DNA from: Putridiphycobacter sp965230485
Lineage (GTDB): Bacteria > Bacteroidota > Bacteroidia > Flavobacteriales_D > Crocinitomicaceae
NCBI GenBank assembly: GCA_965230485.1
Contig: CBDDLA010000001.1
Span: forward strand, 930,001 to 994,000
Direction: 5' to 3'
DNA: 64,000 nucleotides
The position numbers and the translations under genes are program-made. This document shows positions 35,124-43,463 of this stretch, piece after piece. How positions within the stretch are numbered: position 1 is the stretch's first letter; each line of letters starts with the position of its first letter. The notes below the pieces were generated by a model. The model was given only the letters and a program-made list of their open reading frames with translations. It was not told where the DNA came from and did not search any database.

Positions 35124-36131
35124 ATGTTAATGAAATTAGAAAAAAACTATATAGAACTACTTGCTGGTATATTTCTGCTTTTTATAAGTGGTGCCACCTA
35201 CGCTCAAGACCCCGTTTTTACACAGTTTTATGCTAATCCAATATATTTAAACCCAGCATTAGCAGGGTCTGAAAACTGTCCCCGTTTCGTAATGAACCAC
35301 AGAAATCAGTGGCCTTCGGTAAGTGGAGCCTATGTAACTAATAGTTTTTCTTATGATCAGTACATTGATGCTATCGATGGGGGAATTGCTGTAATGGTCA
35401 CCAATGATATGGCTGGTGGAAACACCTTAAACTGGTCAACATTAAATGTAGTTTATTCTTACCATTGGAAGCTATCTAGGAATTTTTCAGTTTTAGCTGG
35501 TGTTCAAGCAACTTGGAATCAAAAATTCGTTAACTGGGGTGTTTTATCATTTGGTGATCAAATTGACCCAAGACGAGGTTTTGTATACACCACTTCAGAT
35601 GTCCCAAGGGGTAATTTGCTGCAAAGTAACAATAACTGGGGAACAAGAGGTTTTTTTGATGTTTCTGCTGGACTTGTTGGTTTTTCAGAAAACTTTTATT
35701 TTGGAATAAGCGCCAAACATTTAAATAGACCGGAAGAATCACTCATTTTAAATGATGCCAGAATGCCAATAAGATATACTGCACACGCTGGAACAGAGAT
35801 TAAATTTGGTGATGACGTTAATTTTGTAAGAAAAGCTTCGATATCACCAAATATTTTATACACATATCAAGATGGTTTTATGCAGTTAAACCTAGGTCTT
35901 TACTATAAATATTCTATTTTTACCGCCGGCGTTTGGTGGAGAGAGGGAGATTCATTTATTTTAACCGCAGGCGTTAAATTGGATAGAATGACATTTGGAT
36001 ATAGTTATGACATAACGACATCTCCATTAACTAATGCCAGTGGAGGCTCTCACGAGCTTTCATTAGGATATATAATAAATTGTAAAAAGAAAACGAAAAG
36101 ATTCAGAACTTTATCATGTCCGTCTTTTTAA
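35124..36131 (+). CDS. PorP/SprF family T9SS membrane protein
   Basis: A 335-residue outer-membrane barrel of the PorP/SprF family. A signal peptide ends near residue 27 (LLFISGATYAQ), followed by the family hallmark DPVFTQFYANPIYLNPALAGS. Barrel strands follow, for example WRFNFSVLAGVQ-like SRNFSVLAGVQATW and FGYSYDITTSPL, ending with a Lys-rich tail (KKKTKRFRTLSCPSF). PorP is part of the T9SS outer-membrane complex and interacts with peptidoglycan-linked PorE; SprF-type members help secrete specific cargo. Many paralogues exist in Bacteroidota, so whether this is the core PorP or a paralogue is open. It is followed 68 bases later by gldJ. Confidence 0.88.
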   Translation: MLMKLEKNYIELLAGIFLLFISGATYAQDPVFTQFYANPIYLNPALAGSENCPRFVMNHRNQWPSVSGAYVTNSFSYDQYIDAIDGGIAVMVTNDMAGGNTLNWSTLNVVYSYHWKLSRNFSVLAGVQATWNQKFVNWGVLSFGDQIDPRRGFVYTTSDVPRGNLLQSNNNWGTRGFFDVSAGLVGFSENFYFGISAKHLNRPEESLILNDARMPIRYTAHAGTEIKFGDDVNFVRKASISPNILYTYQDGFMQLNLGLYYKYSIFTAGVWWREGDSFILTAGVKLDRMTFGYSYDITTSPLTNASGGSHELSLGYIINCKKKTKRFRTLSCPSF

Positions 36132-36199
36132 TTATGTTTGTAACTAAATGAATAAAAGACATTATAAAGTAAAACTGATTTTATAATTAATTGTGCAGT

Positions 36200-38269
36200 A
36201 TGAAAAATCGTAACATTTTATGGATAGTAGTAGTTGCTTCGGCAATATCTTCTTGTGCCAAGGATAGATCGAATACTACAGGTTGGGAATACAACAATCC
36301 TAAGCTAGGTGGTTTCCAAAAAGTACCTGATGTTGACCAAGAAACTGGACCAGGACTAGTTTTAGTAGAAGGTGGTACTTTCACTATGGGTAGATCTGAA
36401 CAAGACGTTACCCACAATTGGGACAATACACCAAGAAGAGTATCAGTTTCTTCATTTTACATTGATCAGTTCGAGGTTACTAACTTCAACTGGTTAGAAT
36501 ATTTATATTGGATTAAAAGGACCTATTCTGAATTTCCAATGATTTATAGAAACGCACTACCGGATACTAATTGCTGGAGATCTCCGCTAGGTTATAATGA
36601 GCCATATGTAGAATACTACTTACGTCACCCTGCCTATCAAAACTACCCAGTGGTTGGTGTATCTTGGAATCAAGCAAACGATTTCTGTAAGTGGAGAACA
36701 GATAGAGTAAATGAATTTATCTTAATTAGAGAAGGTGTTTTAGCTATGAATCCTGATCAGGATGGTGAACCGTTTACTACCGAATCTTATCTGGCAGATC
36801 AATATCACCCAGGAGAAGATAAAGAGCGAAAAGTAAAAGATTATGGTCCGCAACAGGGATGGAGTGGTAAGAAAAAAGACTTAGGTACTCGTATTGTAAG
36901 AATGGAAGACGGGATTTTATTACCACGATACCGCCTACCTACAGAAGCTGAATGGGAGTTTGCCTACTATGGATTAATAGGATCTATGACAAATGCTGAG
37001 GATCCAGGGGTAATTGAAAACAAAAGAACCTACCCATGGACAGGTCATTGGGTGAGACAAGATGATAAAGACTTCCAAGGAGATATCAGAGCTAACTTTA
37101 TCAGAGGGCGCGGTGATTACATGGGTGCTGCTGGTGCTTTAAATGATGGTGCTGATATTACTGCTCCGGTTGATTCTTATTGGCCAAACGATTACGGGCT
37201 TTATAATATGGCAGGTAACGTTTCTGAATGGGTAATGGATGTATACCGCCCTCTATCAACACAAGATTTTGATGGATTTAGACCTTTTAGAGGAAATGTG
37301 TTTAAAACTAAAGTTTTAGGAAATGACGGTGCATTGACAGAAAAAAATGGTCAAGTTCTGTATGATGTTCACGGCCTTAAAGAATATTTACATGAATTTG
37401 AAAGAATCAGGTTTCAAAGAGTTACCGCTAAGGATTACATGCCAATGGCAGACGATTCTCTAATGGACAAAGGATCTAGAATGTACTACAAGTCAAAGAA
37501 TGATGTTACATACAACTCAGGCAAACCAAGTACTGTGTTCTTATCGTCTGGTGGTCTTGATACAATTGGTAATTTTAAATCTGGCATGTATGAACAAGAG
37601 GTTTTGATTTTAAGAGAGATGAATAAGATTGTTGACAGAGCCATTATGAAACAAAATGACCAGTTTACTATGGAGGCCTCTGAAATTATTCAGACAGAGA
37701 TTTTTGAAGGAATTTTTGAAGGTGTATCCGACAACCCTAACTTAGTACTTATTAGACTTGATGAATTAGGTAATGAATACCCTGTGGATATTATTCCTAT
37801 GATCAGAAAAGGAATGTCAGACTATATCATTAATACTCCTGGAAGATTAAAATGGAGAGATGTTACCGCTGAAGAAAATATTAATAGAAGAAATTATCAA
37901 AATGCTGACTACAAAGATCATTTAGATGGAGATTTCCAGTCTTCTGTTTATTTTGATGAAAAAGACGGAATGAAAGTTGATATTAATAATGGTGTTAGAA
38001 ATGGTGATATAGTGATGTATCAAAATAAGCATGAACAGTTCGATTTAAAAGGCAATTTAATCAAGCCAAACAATAGAACAAGTTGGCCAACAACCCTGAT
38101 TTCAGATAAATCTAGAGTTTACAAAGGTGGCTCTTGGAATGATCGGGCTTATTGGGTAGCTGGAGGTAATAGACGATTCTTAGATGAAGATAGATCATCT
38201 TCAACCATTGGATTTAGATGTGCAATGGACAGAATAGGTAGTCCTAAAGGTCTAGGAAAGTTTAAATAG
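36200..38269 (+). CDS. gldJ: GldJ, gliding motility/T9SS lipoprotein
   Basis: A 689-residue lipoprotein of the formylglycine-generating-enzyme (SUMF1) fold. The signal ends at lipobox ISSC, then VLVEGGTFTMGRSEQDV begins the fold; YLRHPAYQNYPVVGVSW is typical of GldJ rather than GldK. The fold closes with VYKGGSWNDRAYW to STIGFRCAMDR. GldJ is an outer-membrane lipoprotein needed for gliding and for T9SS stability. It is longer than the roughly 560 residues of the Flavobacterium protein as I recall it, with extra sequence between about 330 and 620. ATG 36200 is preferred to the in-frame TTG at 36191. No gldKLMN genes follow; the gene ends at a terminator. Confidence 0.9.
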   Translation: MKNRNILWIVVVASAISSCAKDRSNTTGWEYNNPKLGGFQKVPDVDQETGPGLVLVEGGTFTMGRSEQDVTHNWDNTPRRVSVSSFYIDQFEVTNFNWLEYLYWIKRTYSEFPMIYRNALPDTNCWRSPLGYNEPYVEYYLRHPAYQNYPVVGVSWNQANDFCKWRTDRVNEFILIREGVLAMNPDQDGEPFTTESYLADQYHPGEDKERKVKDYGPQQGWSGKKKDLGTRIVRMEDGILLPRYRLPTEAEWEFAYYGLIGSMTNAEDPGVIENKRTYPWTGHWVRQDDKDFQGDIRANFIRGRGDYMGAAGALNDGADITAPVDSYWPNDYGLYNMAGNVSEWVMDVYRPLSTQDFDGFRPFRGNVFKTKVLGNDGALTEKNGQVLYDVHGLKEYLHEFERIRFQRVTAKDYMPMADDSLMDKGSRMYYKSKNDVTYNSGKPSTVFLSSGGLDTIGNFKSGMYEQEVLILREMNKIVDRAIMKQNDQFTMEASEIIQTEIFEGIFEGVSDNPNLVLIRLDELGNEYPVDIIPMIRKGMSDYIINTPGRLKWRDVTAEENINRRNYQNADYKDHLDGDFQSSVYFDEKDGMKVDINNGVRNGDIVMYQNKHEQFDLKGNLIKPNNRTSWPTTLISDKSRVYKGGSWNDRAYWVAGGNRRFLDEDRSSSTIGFRCAMDRIGSPKGLGKFK

Positions 38270-38292
38270 ATTTTTATTTTAAGATTAATAAA

Positions 38293-38325
38293 AACTGAAC
38301 TCGATTGCGGGTTCAGTTTTTTTTT
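38293..38325 (+). terminator. Rho-independent terminator after gldJ
   Basis: ACTGAACTCG (38294-38303) pairs with CGGGTTCAGT (38308-38317, one wobble) around an ATTG loop and is followed by a run of eight T. It ends the porP-like/gldJ transcript. Confidence 0.88.
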
Positions 38326-38349
38326 GAACTTAATCGAGGTTGATTTGTA

Positions 38350-38367
38350 TGTAGATGAAAATCTACA
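38350..38367 (+). promoter_or_regulatory. Small perfect stem-loop 3 bases before a start codon
   Basis: TGTAGAT (38350-38356) and ATCTACA (38361-38367) form a perfect 7-base stem with a GAAA loop, a GNRA-type tetraloop. The ATG at 38371 is 3 bases downstream. It could be an RNA hairpin affecting translation or a DNA operator. No exact TAnnTTTG element is seen upstream. Confidence 0.5.
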
Positions 38368-38370
38368 ATT

Positions 38371-40080
38371 ATGAAAAATATATTTATTGCTTTATTGTTC
38401 GCACCCCTATCAGTATTAGCTGATAACTTGAAAACAATTCAATCTTCAATTCAATCTGTAACAGTTTATCAGCAAGGTGCACAAATTCACAGAAAAGCGT
38501 ACTTCAATGTTAGTAAAGGCCTTACCGTTATTTCATTAGAAAACATCAGTAAGCGAATAGATCCTAAAAGCATTCAGGTAAATGGAACAGGTAACATTAT
38601 AATTCTTGATTCTAAATATAAATTGAAATACCCTAAACCACTTCCGGTAGGAACTATTAAGTCTACTCCCAAGCTAGATAGAGAATTAATTCAACTGAAC
38701 GATTCAATTACTAATTTTGATTATGATCTAGCAGGAATAAAACTAAAACTTGACGTTTTAAATGCTCAAAAAAATATTTTGAACAACAATGGATCTATAA
38801 AAGGTATAGGCAAAGTAAACGACTCTATACCGTTGCTTAAAGATGCTTTAAATTATTTTTACAATAAAATGAATAGTATAAATGAAGAGGTTTTAGCACT
38901 TACAATAGCAAAAAATAAAATCAAAAGAGCAAAAAGCCGTATATCAGACAGAATTCAAGTTATTAATACTTTTAAAAAAAATCAGCAACAACCAAAAAAT
39001 AATGCTAGTAAACCAGCTAGTTTAATCGAAATAACCGTATCTGCAAATCAATCGGCATCAGGTCGATTAGAGATATCGTATATGGTAAAGGGAGCAGGAT
39101 GGTCTCCATTATATGACATTAATAGCAGTTCTGCGAAAAATAATGTTGATTTAACCTATAAGGCACAAGTTTATCAAAATACTGGTATTGATTGGGTTGA
39201 TGCCAACCTTACATTATCTACTACAAATCCGTATAGTAATAAAACTAAACCCACCCTATCACCATTCTATATCCATTATTATCAAAATTTACAACAAGCA
39301 AATCGTGCAATAGCCGACGGTAGAAAAAAAGCCCTTTCGTATAAAACAGAAATCGAAACTTTAGATGAAACAAATGCCTCTGGGTATGCTGAATCTGACT
39401 TTGAAGAAACAAGTAAAGAGATAATAAGTGATATGGCTTATAATTATGTGGAACTAAATGAACAAATGATTTCAGTAGAATATCAAATCAATCTCCCCTA
39501 TTCTATTCTTTCCAATAATGAGCAACATTTGGTTTTAGTTCGGCAGGAATCATTAAAAAGTAACTACAAGTACTATACTATTCCAAAGTTAGAGGCTAGT
39601 GCTTATTTAGTAGCAGAATTAAGTGAGCTAGACGACCTTAATTTAATCCCTGGAACAGCAAATATATTTCATGATGGAACTTATATTGGTGAAACATCTA
39701 TCAATCCATCTATCATGTCAGATAGCCTTGCTTTAAGCCTTGGAAAGGATCAAAATATCCAAATTAAGAGAACGCTTCTAAAAAAAGATAGCAAAACCAA
39801 AGTAATTGGAGATAAAACGATAAAGACGTATGCTTACTTTATCGAAATTAAAAACCATAAATCAACACAGTTAAATATTGTACTTCAGGATCAAGTCCCA
39901 ATTACTCAGAATTCTGAGATAGAAATAGAAATTGAAGAAATAAGTAAGGGTAACTTAAATGAAATTACAGGTATAATAGATTGGAATTTAAAGCTAAAAC
40001 CTAAGGAAACCAAAGCCATAAAGCTTATTTATACGGTGTCTTCTCAAAAGGGTAAACAAACTAATTTAGCACAAAATTGA
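38371..40080 (+). CDS. DUF4139 (mucoidy inhibitor MuiA-type) exported protein
   Basis: A 569-residue protein with a signal peptide (residues 1-17, IFIALLFAPLSVLA). An N-terminal DUF4140-like domain (QSVTVYQQGAQIHRKAYFNVSKG) is followed by a coiled-coil region of about 100 residues (120-220). The DUF4139 beta-domain then begins ASGRLEISYMVKGAGWSPLYDI and runs to the C-terminal LKPKETKAIKLIYTVSSQKG. MuiA-type proteins are widespread, but their biochemical role is not established. The gene stands alone between two terminators. Confidence 0.82.
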   Translation: MKNIFIALLFAPLSVLADNLKTIQSSIQSVTVYQQGAQIHRKAYFNVSKGLTVISLENISKRIDPKSIQVNGTGNIIILDSKYKLKYPKPLPVGTIKSTPKLDRELIQLNDSITNFDYDLAGIKLKLDVLNAQKNILNNNGSIKGIGKVNDSIPLLKDALNYFYNKMNSINEEVLALTIAKNKIKRAKSRISDRIQVINTFKKNQQQPKNNASKPASLIEITVSANQSASGRLEISYMVKGAGWSPLYDINSSSAKNNVDLTYKAQVYQNTGIDWVDANLTLSTTNPYSNKTKPTLSPFYIHYYQNLQQANRAIADGRKKALSYKTEIETLDETNASGYAESDFEETSKEIISDMAYNYVELNEQMISVEYQINLPYSILSNNEQHLVLVRQESLKSNYKYYTIPKLEASAYLVAELSELDDLNLIPGTANIFHDGTYIGETSINPSIMSDSLALSLGKDQNIQIKRTLLKKDSKTKVIGDKTIKTYAYFIEIKNHKSTQLNIVLQDQVPITQNSEIEIEIEEISKGNLNEITGIIDWNLKLKPKETKAIKLIYTVSSQKGKQTNLAQN

Positions 40081-40087
40081 TCATAAG

Positions 40088-40846
40088 TTAGCGCTCATTT
40101 TTTGCAGAATCAAAAAATGAGTGCTTTTCACTTTGCTCTATTTCATCCATTATTCTTACCATTATTTGATCAATATTCTGCGATTCATCAAATTGAATTG
40201 GTGTTTTTATGCGCATTTTCAAAGTAGACTTTTTCTTCTTTTGCTTTAGGCCTTTTTTATCAAAAGATCTTCTAAAGCCATCAATTACAATTGGCACAAC
40301 AATTGGATTATGCTTTTTTATGATAAATGCCGTACCTTTTCTACCTTGTGCAAATGGAGTTGTGGTGCCTTGTGGAAATGTAATTACCCAGCCATCTTGA
40401 AGCGCTAAATCAATATTTTCTACTTCTTTTCTATCCACCTTTCTTCTTACATTTTCGCCATTGGCTCTCCAGGTTCTATTAATGGTTACAGCTCCGGAAA
40501 GCGCTAGCAATTTAGGAAGAATACCAGACTTCATAGTTTCTTCTGCAGCAACATAATACACATTATGTTTGGGCTTCAAAAATCCAGGAAAAATTATTTG
40601 ATTTGGTTTACCGTTTAACGCGGCATGAAATACATGTAAGAAAAAAGCCACATCAGCAAAATAGGTCTGATGGTTAGACACGAAAAGTACATTTTTATCA
40701 GGCAGACTAGTGAGAATTTCAGCTCCCTTAATATCCGCATTATACCTCCAATTAAATCTTGGATAAACAATTGACCCAAAAATTCGGATAATCATTTTTT
40801 TTGTGAAAATACTTTGCCCTAAAACATTCTTTTTAAAAAGTGTCAT
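40088..40846 (-). CDS. Lysophospholipid acyltransferase (PlsC-type)
   Basis: A 252-residue member of the 1-acylglycerol-3-phosphate acyltransferase family. The catalytic NHxxxxD motif is VSNHQTYFADV (near residue 60), and the substrate-binding block is ITFPQGTTTPFAQGRKGTAF; a third motif follows in PIVVPIVIDGF. It should acylate a lysophospholipid or similar acceptor at the inner membrane. A short hydrophobic N-terminal segment could associate with the membrane. It lies 4 bases after smpB on the same strand. Its last codons form one side of a bidirectional hairpin. Confidence 0.85.
   Translation of the reverse strand: MTLFKKNVLGQSIFTKKMIIRIFGSIVYPRFNWRYNADIKGAEILTSLPDKNVLFVSNHQTYFADVAFFLHVFHAALNGKPNQIIFPGFLKPKHNVYYVAAEETMKSGILPKLLALSGAVTINRTWRANGENVRRKVDRKEVENIDLALQDGWVITFPQGTTTPFAQGRKGTAFIIKKHNPIVVPIVIDGFRRSFDKKGLKQKKKKSTLKMRIKTPIQFDESQNIDQIMVRIMDEIEQSEKHSFFDSAKNER
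40091..40128. terminator. Bidirectional terminator hairpin at convergent gene ends
   Basis: A 14-base near-perfect stem (40091-40104 with 40111-40124, one wobble) and 6-base loop contains internal T/A runs and is followed by TTTT. It serves the DUF4139 gene on the plus strand. On the minus strand it lies inside the last 12 codons of the acyltransferase gene, so one sequence is both protein-coding and terminator. Confidence 0.72.
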
Positions 40847-40850
40847 CTCT

Positions 40851-41303
40851 TTATTTATAGTGTTTCATTACCCTATCTAAATCACGCTTAATATCTTTAG
40901 TTTTTAGATCTTCACGCTTATCATGAAGCTTTTTTCCACGAGCTAAATGAATATTTAATTTTGCCAAATTTTTATGACTAATATATAATTTTGAAGCAAT
41001 AATTGTCAAACCTTTATCTTTTAACTTTTTTTCAAGCTTATTTAATTCTTGCCGATTAAGTAGTAACTTCCTATCTCTACGTGGGTTATGGTTAGAATAA
41101 GACCCATTTTCGTACTCAGGAATAAACATATTACGGATAAAGCATTCACCTTTTTGAATCACACAGTAAGCTTCCATAATACTTCCTTTACCACTTCTTA
41201 TTGATTTAATTTCAGTACCTGTTAATACAATGCCTGCGGTATAATCATCAAGAAATTCATATTCGAATTTTACCTTCTTATTTTTTATTTCTATTTTACC
41301 CAT
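40851..41303 (-). CDS. smpB: SmpB, SsrA-binding protein
   Basis: A 150-residue SmpB. It binds tmRNA and rescues stalled ribosomes by trans-translation. The conserved blocks are IKNKKVKFEYEFLD, AGIVLTGTEIKSIRSGKGSI, NMFIPEYENGSY-type binding surface and HARGKKLHDKRED near the C-terminus (HLARGKKLHDKREDLKTKD). The tmRNA gene itself is not seen in the window. It is divergent from the DUF4290 gene. Confidence 0.95.
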   Translation of the reverse strand: MGKIEIKNKKVKFEYEFLDDYTAGIVLTGTEIKSIRSGKGSIMEAYCVIQKGECFIRNMFIPEYENGSYSNHNPRRDRKLLLNRQELNKLEKKLKDKGLTIIASKLYISHKNLAKLNIHLARGKKLHDKREDLKTKDIKRDLDRVMKHYK

Positions 41304-41447
41304 GATATGACTACAAATTTAATGGATTTGTACATTGTAAAACAACGATTGTTTTTTTTATCCAATATTTTTTGCATGACATTAACTTCAAGTAATTATT
41401 GTTAGTAAACTTAATAAAAGCAGACATGCCTTTATGATAAAAATATG

Positions 41448-41455
41448 TATTTTTG
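41448..41455 (+). promoter_or_regulatory. -7 element of DUF4290-murA
   Basis: TATTTTTG is an exact TAnnTTTG match. Transcription is expected near 41460, so the ATG at 41460 would be at the very 5' end, while ATG 41478 would have an 18-base leader. The element therefore decides the start of the next gene. Confidence 0.6.
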
Positions 41456-41477
41456 ATACATGGAAATACCAGTAGAT

Positions 41478-42122
41478 ATGGAGTATAACACTTCTAGACC
41501 TAAATTAATGATACCTGAGTATGGCAGAAATGTTCAAAAAATGGTAGATTTTGCAGTGACTTTAACAGACAGAGAAGAGCGAAATAAAGTTGCCAATGCA
41601 ATTATTAATGTAATGGGTGAATTAAATAAGCACCTTAGAGATGAGGAAGATTATAAGCATAAGTTGTGGACTCATCTTTTCATTATATCTGATTTTCAAT
41701 TGGACGTTGACTCACCATATCCTAAACCAAGCAGAGAGATGCTTGCTGAAAAGCCAGATTCAGTTGCTTATCCTCAAACCAAAATACAATTTGGGCATTA
41801 TGGCAAAACTGTTGAAGGAATGATTAAAATTGCTTCTGATATGCCTGAAAGTGAAGAACGTGAGGCACTAGTCAAGGTCATTGCTGATTTAATGAAGCGT
41901 TTTCATTTAATGTATAATACCAATTCTATTGATGATGAAATTATTTCTCAGCATTTAAAAAGAATGTCTCATGGAAAAATTGTCTTAAAGGATTTAAGCT
42001 TTTTGACCTCTACTAAAGATATGATTAAAGAATACGATATTAATAAAAGACCGGCTCAAAATAGCAAGAATAGAAAAAATAATAAGAATAGAAATAATAA
42101 CCGTAATAGAAAAAGATATTAA
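41478..42122 (+). CDS. DUF4290 protein
   Basis: A protein of about 214 residues belonging to DUF4290, a Bacteroidota family without known function. The family N-terminus, MEYNTSRPKLMIPEYGRNVQKMV, is intact from ATG 41478 (not 41460). Residues 1-190 are helical, with a repeated pattern of EYGRNVQKMVDFAV and HYGKTVEGMIKIA suggesting an internal duplication. The last 20 residues are a low-complexity Lys/Asn/Arg tail, such as might bind RNA or acidic surfaces. It starts 5 bases before murA with the same orientation, an association common in the phylum. Confidence 0.85.
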   Translation: MEYNTSRPKLMIPEYGRNVQKMVDFAVTLTDREERNKVANAIINVMGELNKHLRDEEDYKHKLWTHLFIISDFQLDVDSPYPKPSREMLAEKPDSVAYPQTKIQFGHYGKTVEGMIKIASDMPESEEREALVKVIADLMKRFHLMYNTNSIDDEIISQHLKRMSHGKIVLKDLSFLTSTKDMIKEYDINKRPAQNSKNRKNNKNRNNNRNRKRY

Positions 42123-42127
42123 CTACT

Positions 42128-43432
42128 ATGGGTACATTTGAAATACGCGGAGGTCATTCGTTAAAAGGAGAGTTAATTCCGCAAGGAGCCAAAAATGAAG
42201 CGTTACAGGTTTTATGTGCGGTCTTATTAACTGATGAAAAAGTTACCATAAGTAATTTACCAGATATCATTGATGTCAATAAACTCATTAACCTTTTGCA
42301 GGTAATGGGAGTTAAAATTGAAAAAGTTGAAAAAGGAACCTATATTTTTAGGGCATCAAATATTGACTTAAACTATCTTGATACCGAAGATTTTGCCAAA
42401 AGAGCCTCTAGTCTAAGAGGATCAATTATGATCGTTGGACCGCTATTGGCGCGCTTCGGAAAAGGATTAATACCGAAACCTGGGGGAGACAAAATTGGAA
42501 GAAGAAGATTAGACACTCACTTTGAAGGTTTTGCAAAACTAGGAGGTACCTTTAACTACAACCCTAAAACTTTCTTTTATTCCGTTGAAGGGAAAAAACT
42601 AAAAGGTGCATATATTCACTTGGATGAAGCTTCCGTAACTGGTACTGCCAATATTCTGATGGCTGCAGTACTTGCAAAAGGAGAGACTATTATTTATAAT
42701 GCAGCTTGCGAACCATACTTGCAGCAATTGTGCAAAATGCTTAATAATATGGGGGCTAAAATATCTGGTATTGGATCAAATAAACTCTATATAACAGGTG
42801 TCAAACAATTAAAAGGTTGTTTCCATAGGGTTTTGCCTGATATGATTGAAATAGGCAGTTTTATTGGCTTAGCTGCAATGACTCAATCTGAAATTACTAT
42901 TAAAGATGTTGCCTATCCTGAATTAGGAATTATTCCAAACGTATTTAAAAAATTAGGCATCCAAATGGAGCTTAGAGGTGATGACTTATTCATACCAAAG
43001 CAAGATAACTATCAAGTCGAAACTTTTATTGATGGATCTATTTTAACTATTTCTGATGCGCCATGGCCAGGTTTCACTCCTGATTTACTAAGTATAATCT
43101 TAGTTACCGCAATTCAGGCTAAAGGGTCTGTTTTGGTACATCAAAAAATGTTTGAATCGCGTTTGTTTTTTGTCGATAAATTAATTGACATGGGTGCACA
43201 AATTATTTTATGTGATCCTCATAGAGCTGCTGTAATAGGAATGAATCAAGAACAATCATTAAGAGGAATTAGTATGACATCACCTGACATCAGAGCTGGT
43301 GTTTCCCTATTGATTGCTGCATTATCAGCTGAGGGAAAATCAACAATTCATAACATTGAACAAATAGACCGAGGATATCAAGATATAGACATTAGGCTAA
43401 ATAATTTAGGAGCAGATATAAGAAGGCTTTAA
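42128..43432 (+). CDS. murA: MurA, UDP-GlcNAc enolpyruvyl transferase (Cys-to-Asp)
   Basis: A 434-residue MurA, the first committed enzyme of peptidoglycan synthesis. The substrate-binding motif QGAKNEALQ is at residues 19-27, and RASSLRGSIMIVGPLLARFG is typical. In the active-site loop, KPGGDKIGRRRLDTH carries Asp121 (codon 42488-42490) where E. coli MurA has the reactive Cys115. MurA enzymes with Asp here, as in mycobacteria and chlamydiae, are active but not alkylated by fosfomycin. The enzyme is complete to its C-terminal GYQDIDIRLNNLGADI. It follows the DUF4290 gene by 5 bases. Confidence 0.95.
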   Translation: MGTFEIRGGHSLKGELIPQGAKNEALQVLCAVLLTDEKVTISNLPDIIDVNKLINLLQVMGVKIEKVEKGTYIFRASNIDLNYLDTEDFAKRASSLRGSIMIVGPLLARFGKGLIPKPGGDKIGRRRLDTHFEGFAKLGGTFNYNPKTFFYSVEGKKLKGAYIHLDEASVTGTANILMAAVLAKGETIIYNAACEPYLQQLCKMLNNMGAKISGIGSNKLYITGVKQLKGCFHRVLPDMIEIGSFIGLAAMTQSEITIKDVAYPELGIIPNVFKKLGIQMELRGDDLFIPKQDNYQVETFIDGSILTISDAPWPGFTPDLLSIILVTAIQAKGSVLVHQKMFESRLFFVDKLIDMGAQIILCDPHRAAVIGMNQEQSLRGISMTSPDIRAGVSLLIAALSAEGKSTIHNIEQIDRGYQDIDIRLNNLGADIRRL

Positions 43433-43463
43433 ACGTAGATGACACTTTACGAATAAAAAGTTA

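Noticed and set aside
36200..38269. Alternative identity of the FGE-fold lipoprotein as GldK/PorK
   Set aside because: PorK often follows PorP, but motifs such as YLRHPAYQNYPVVGVSW and GGTFTMGRSEQDV fit GldJ better and no gldLMN genes follow.
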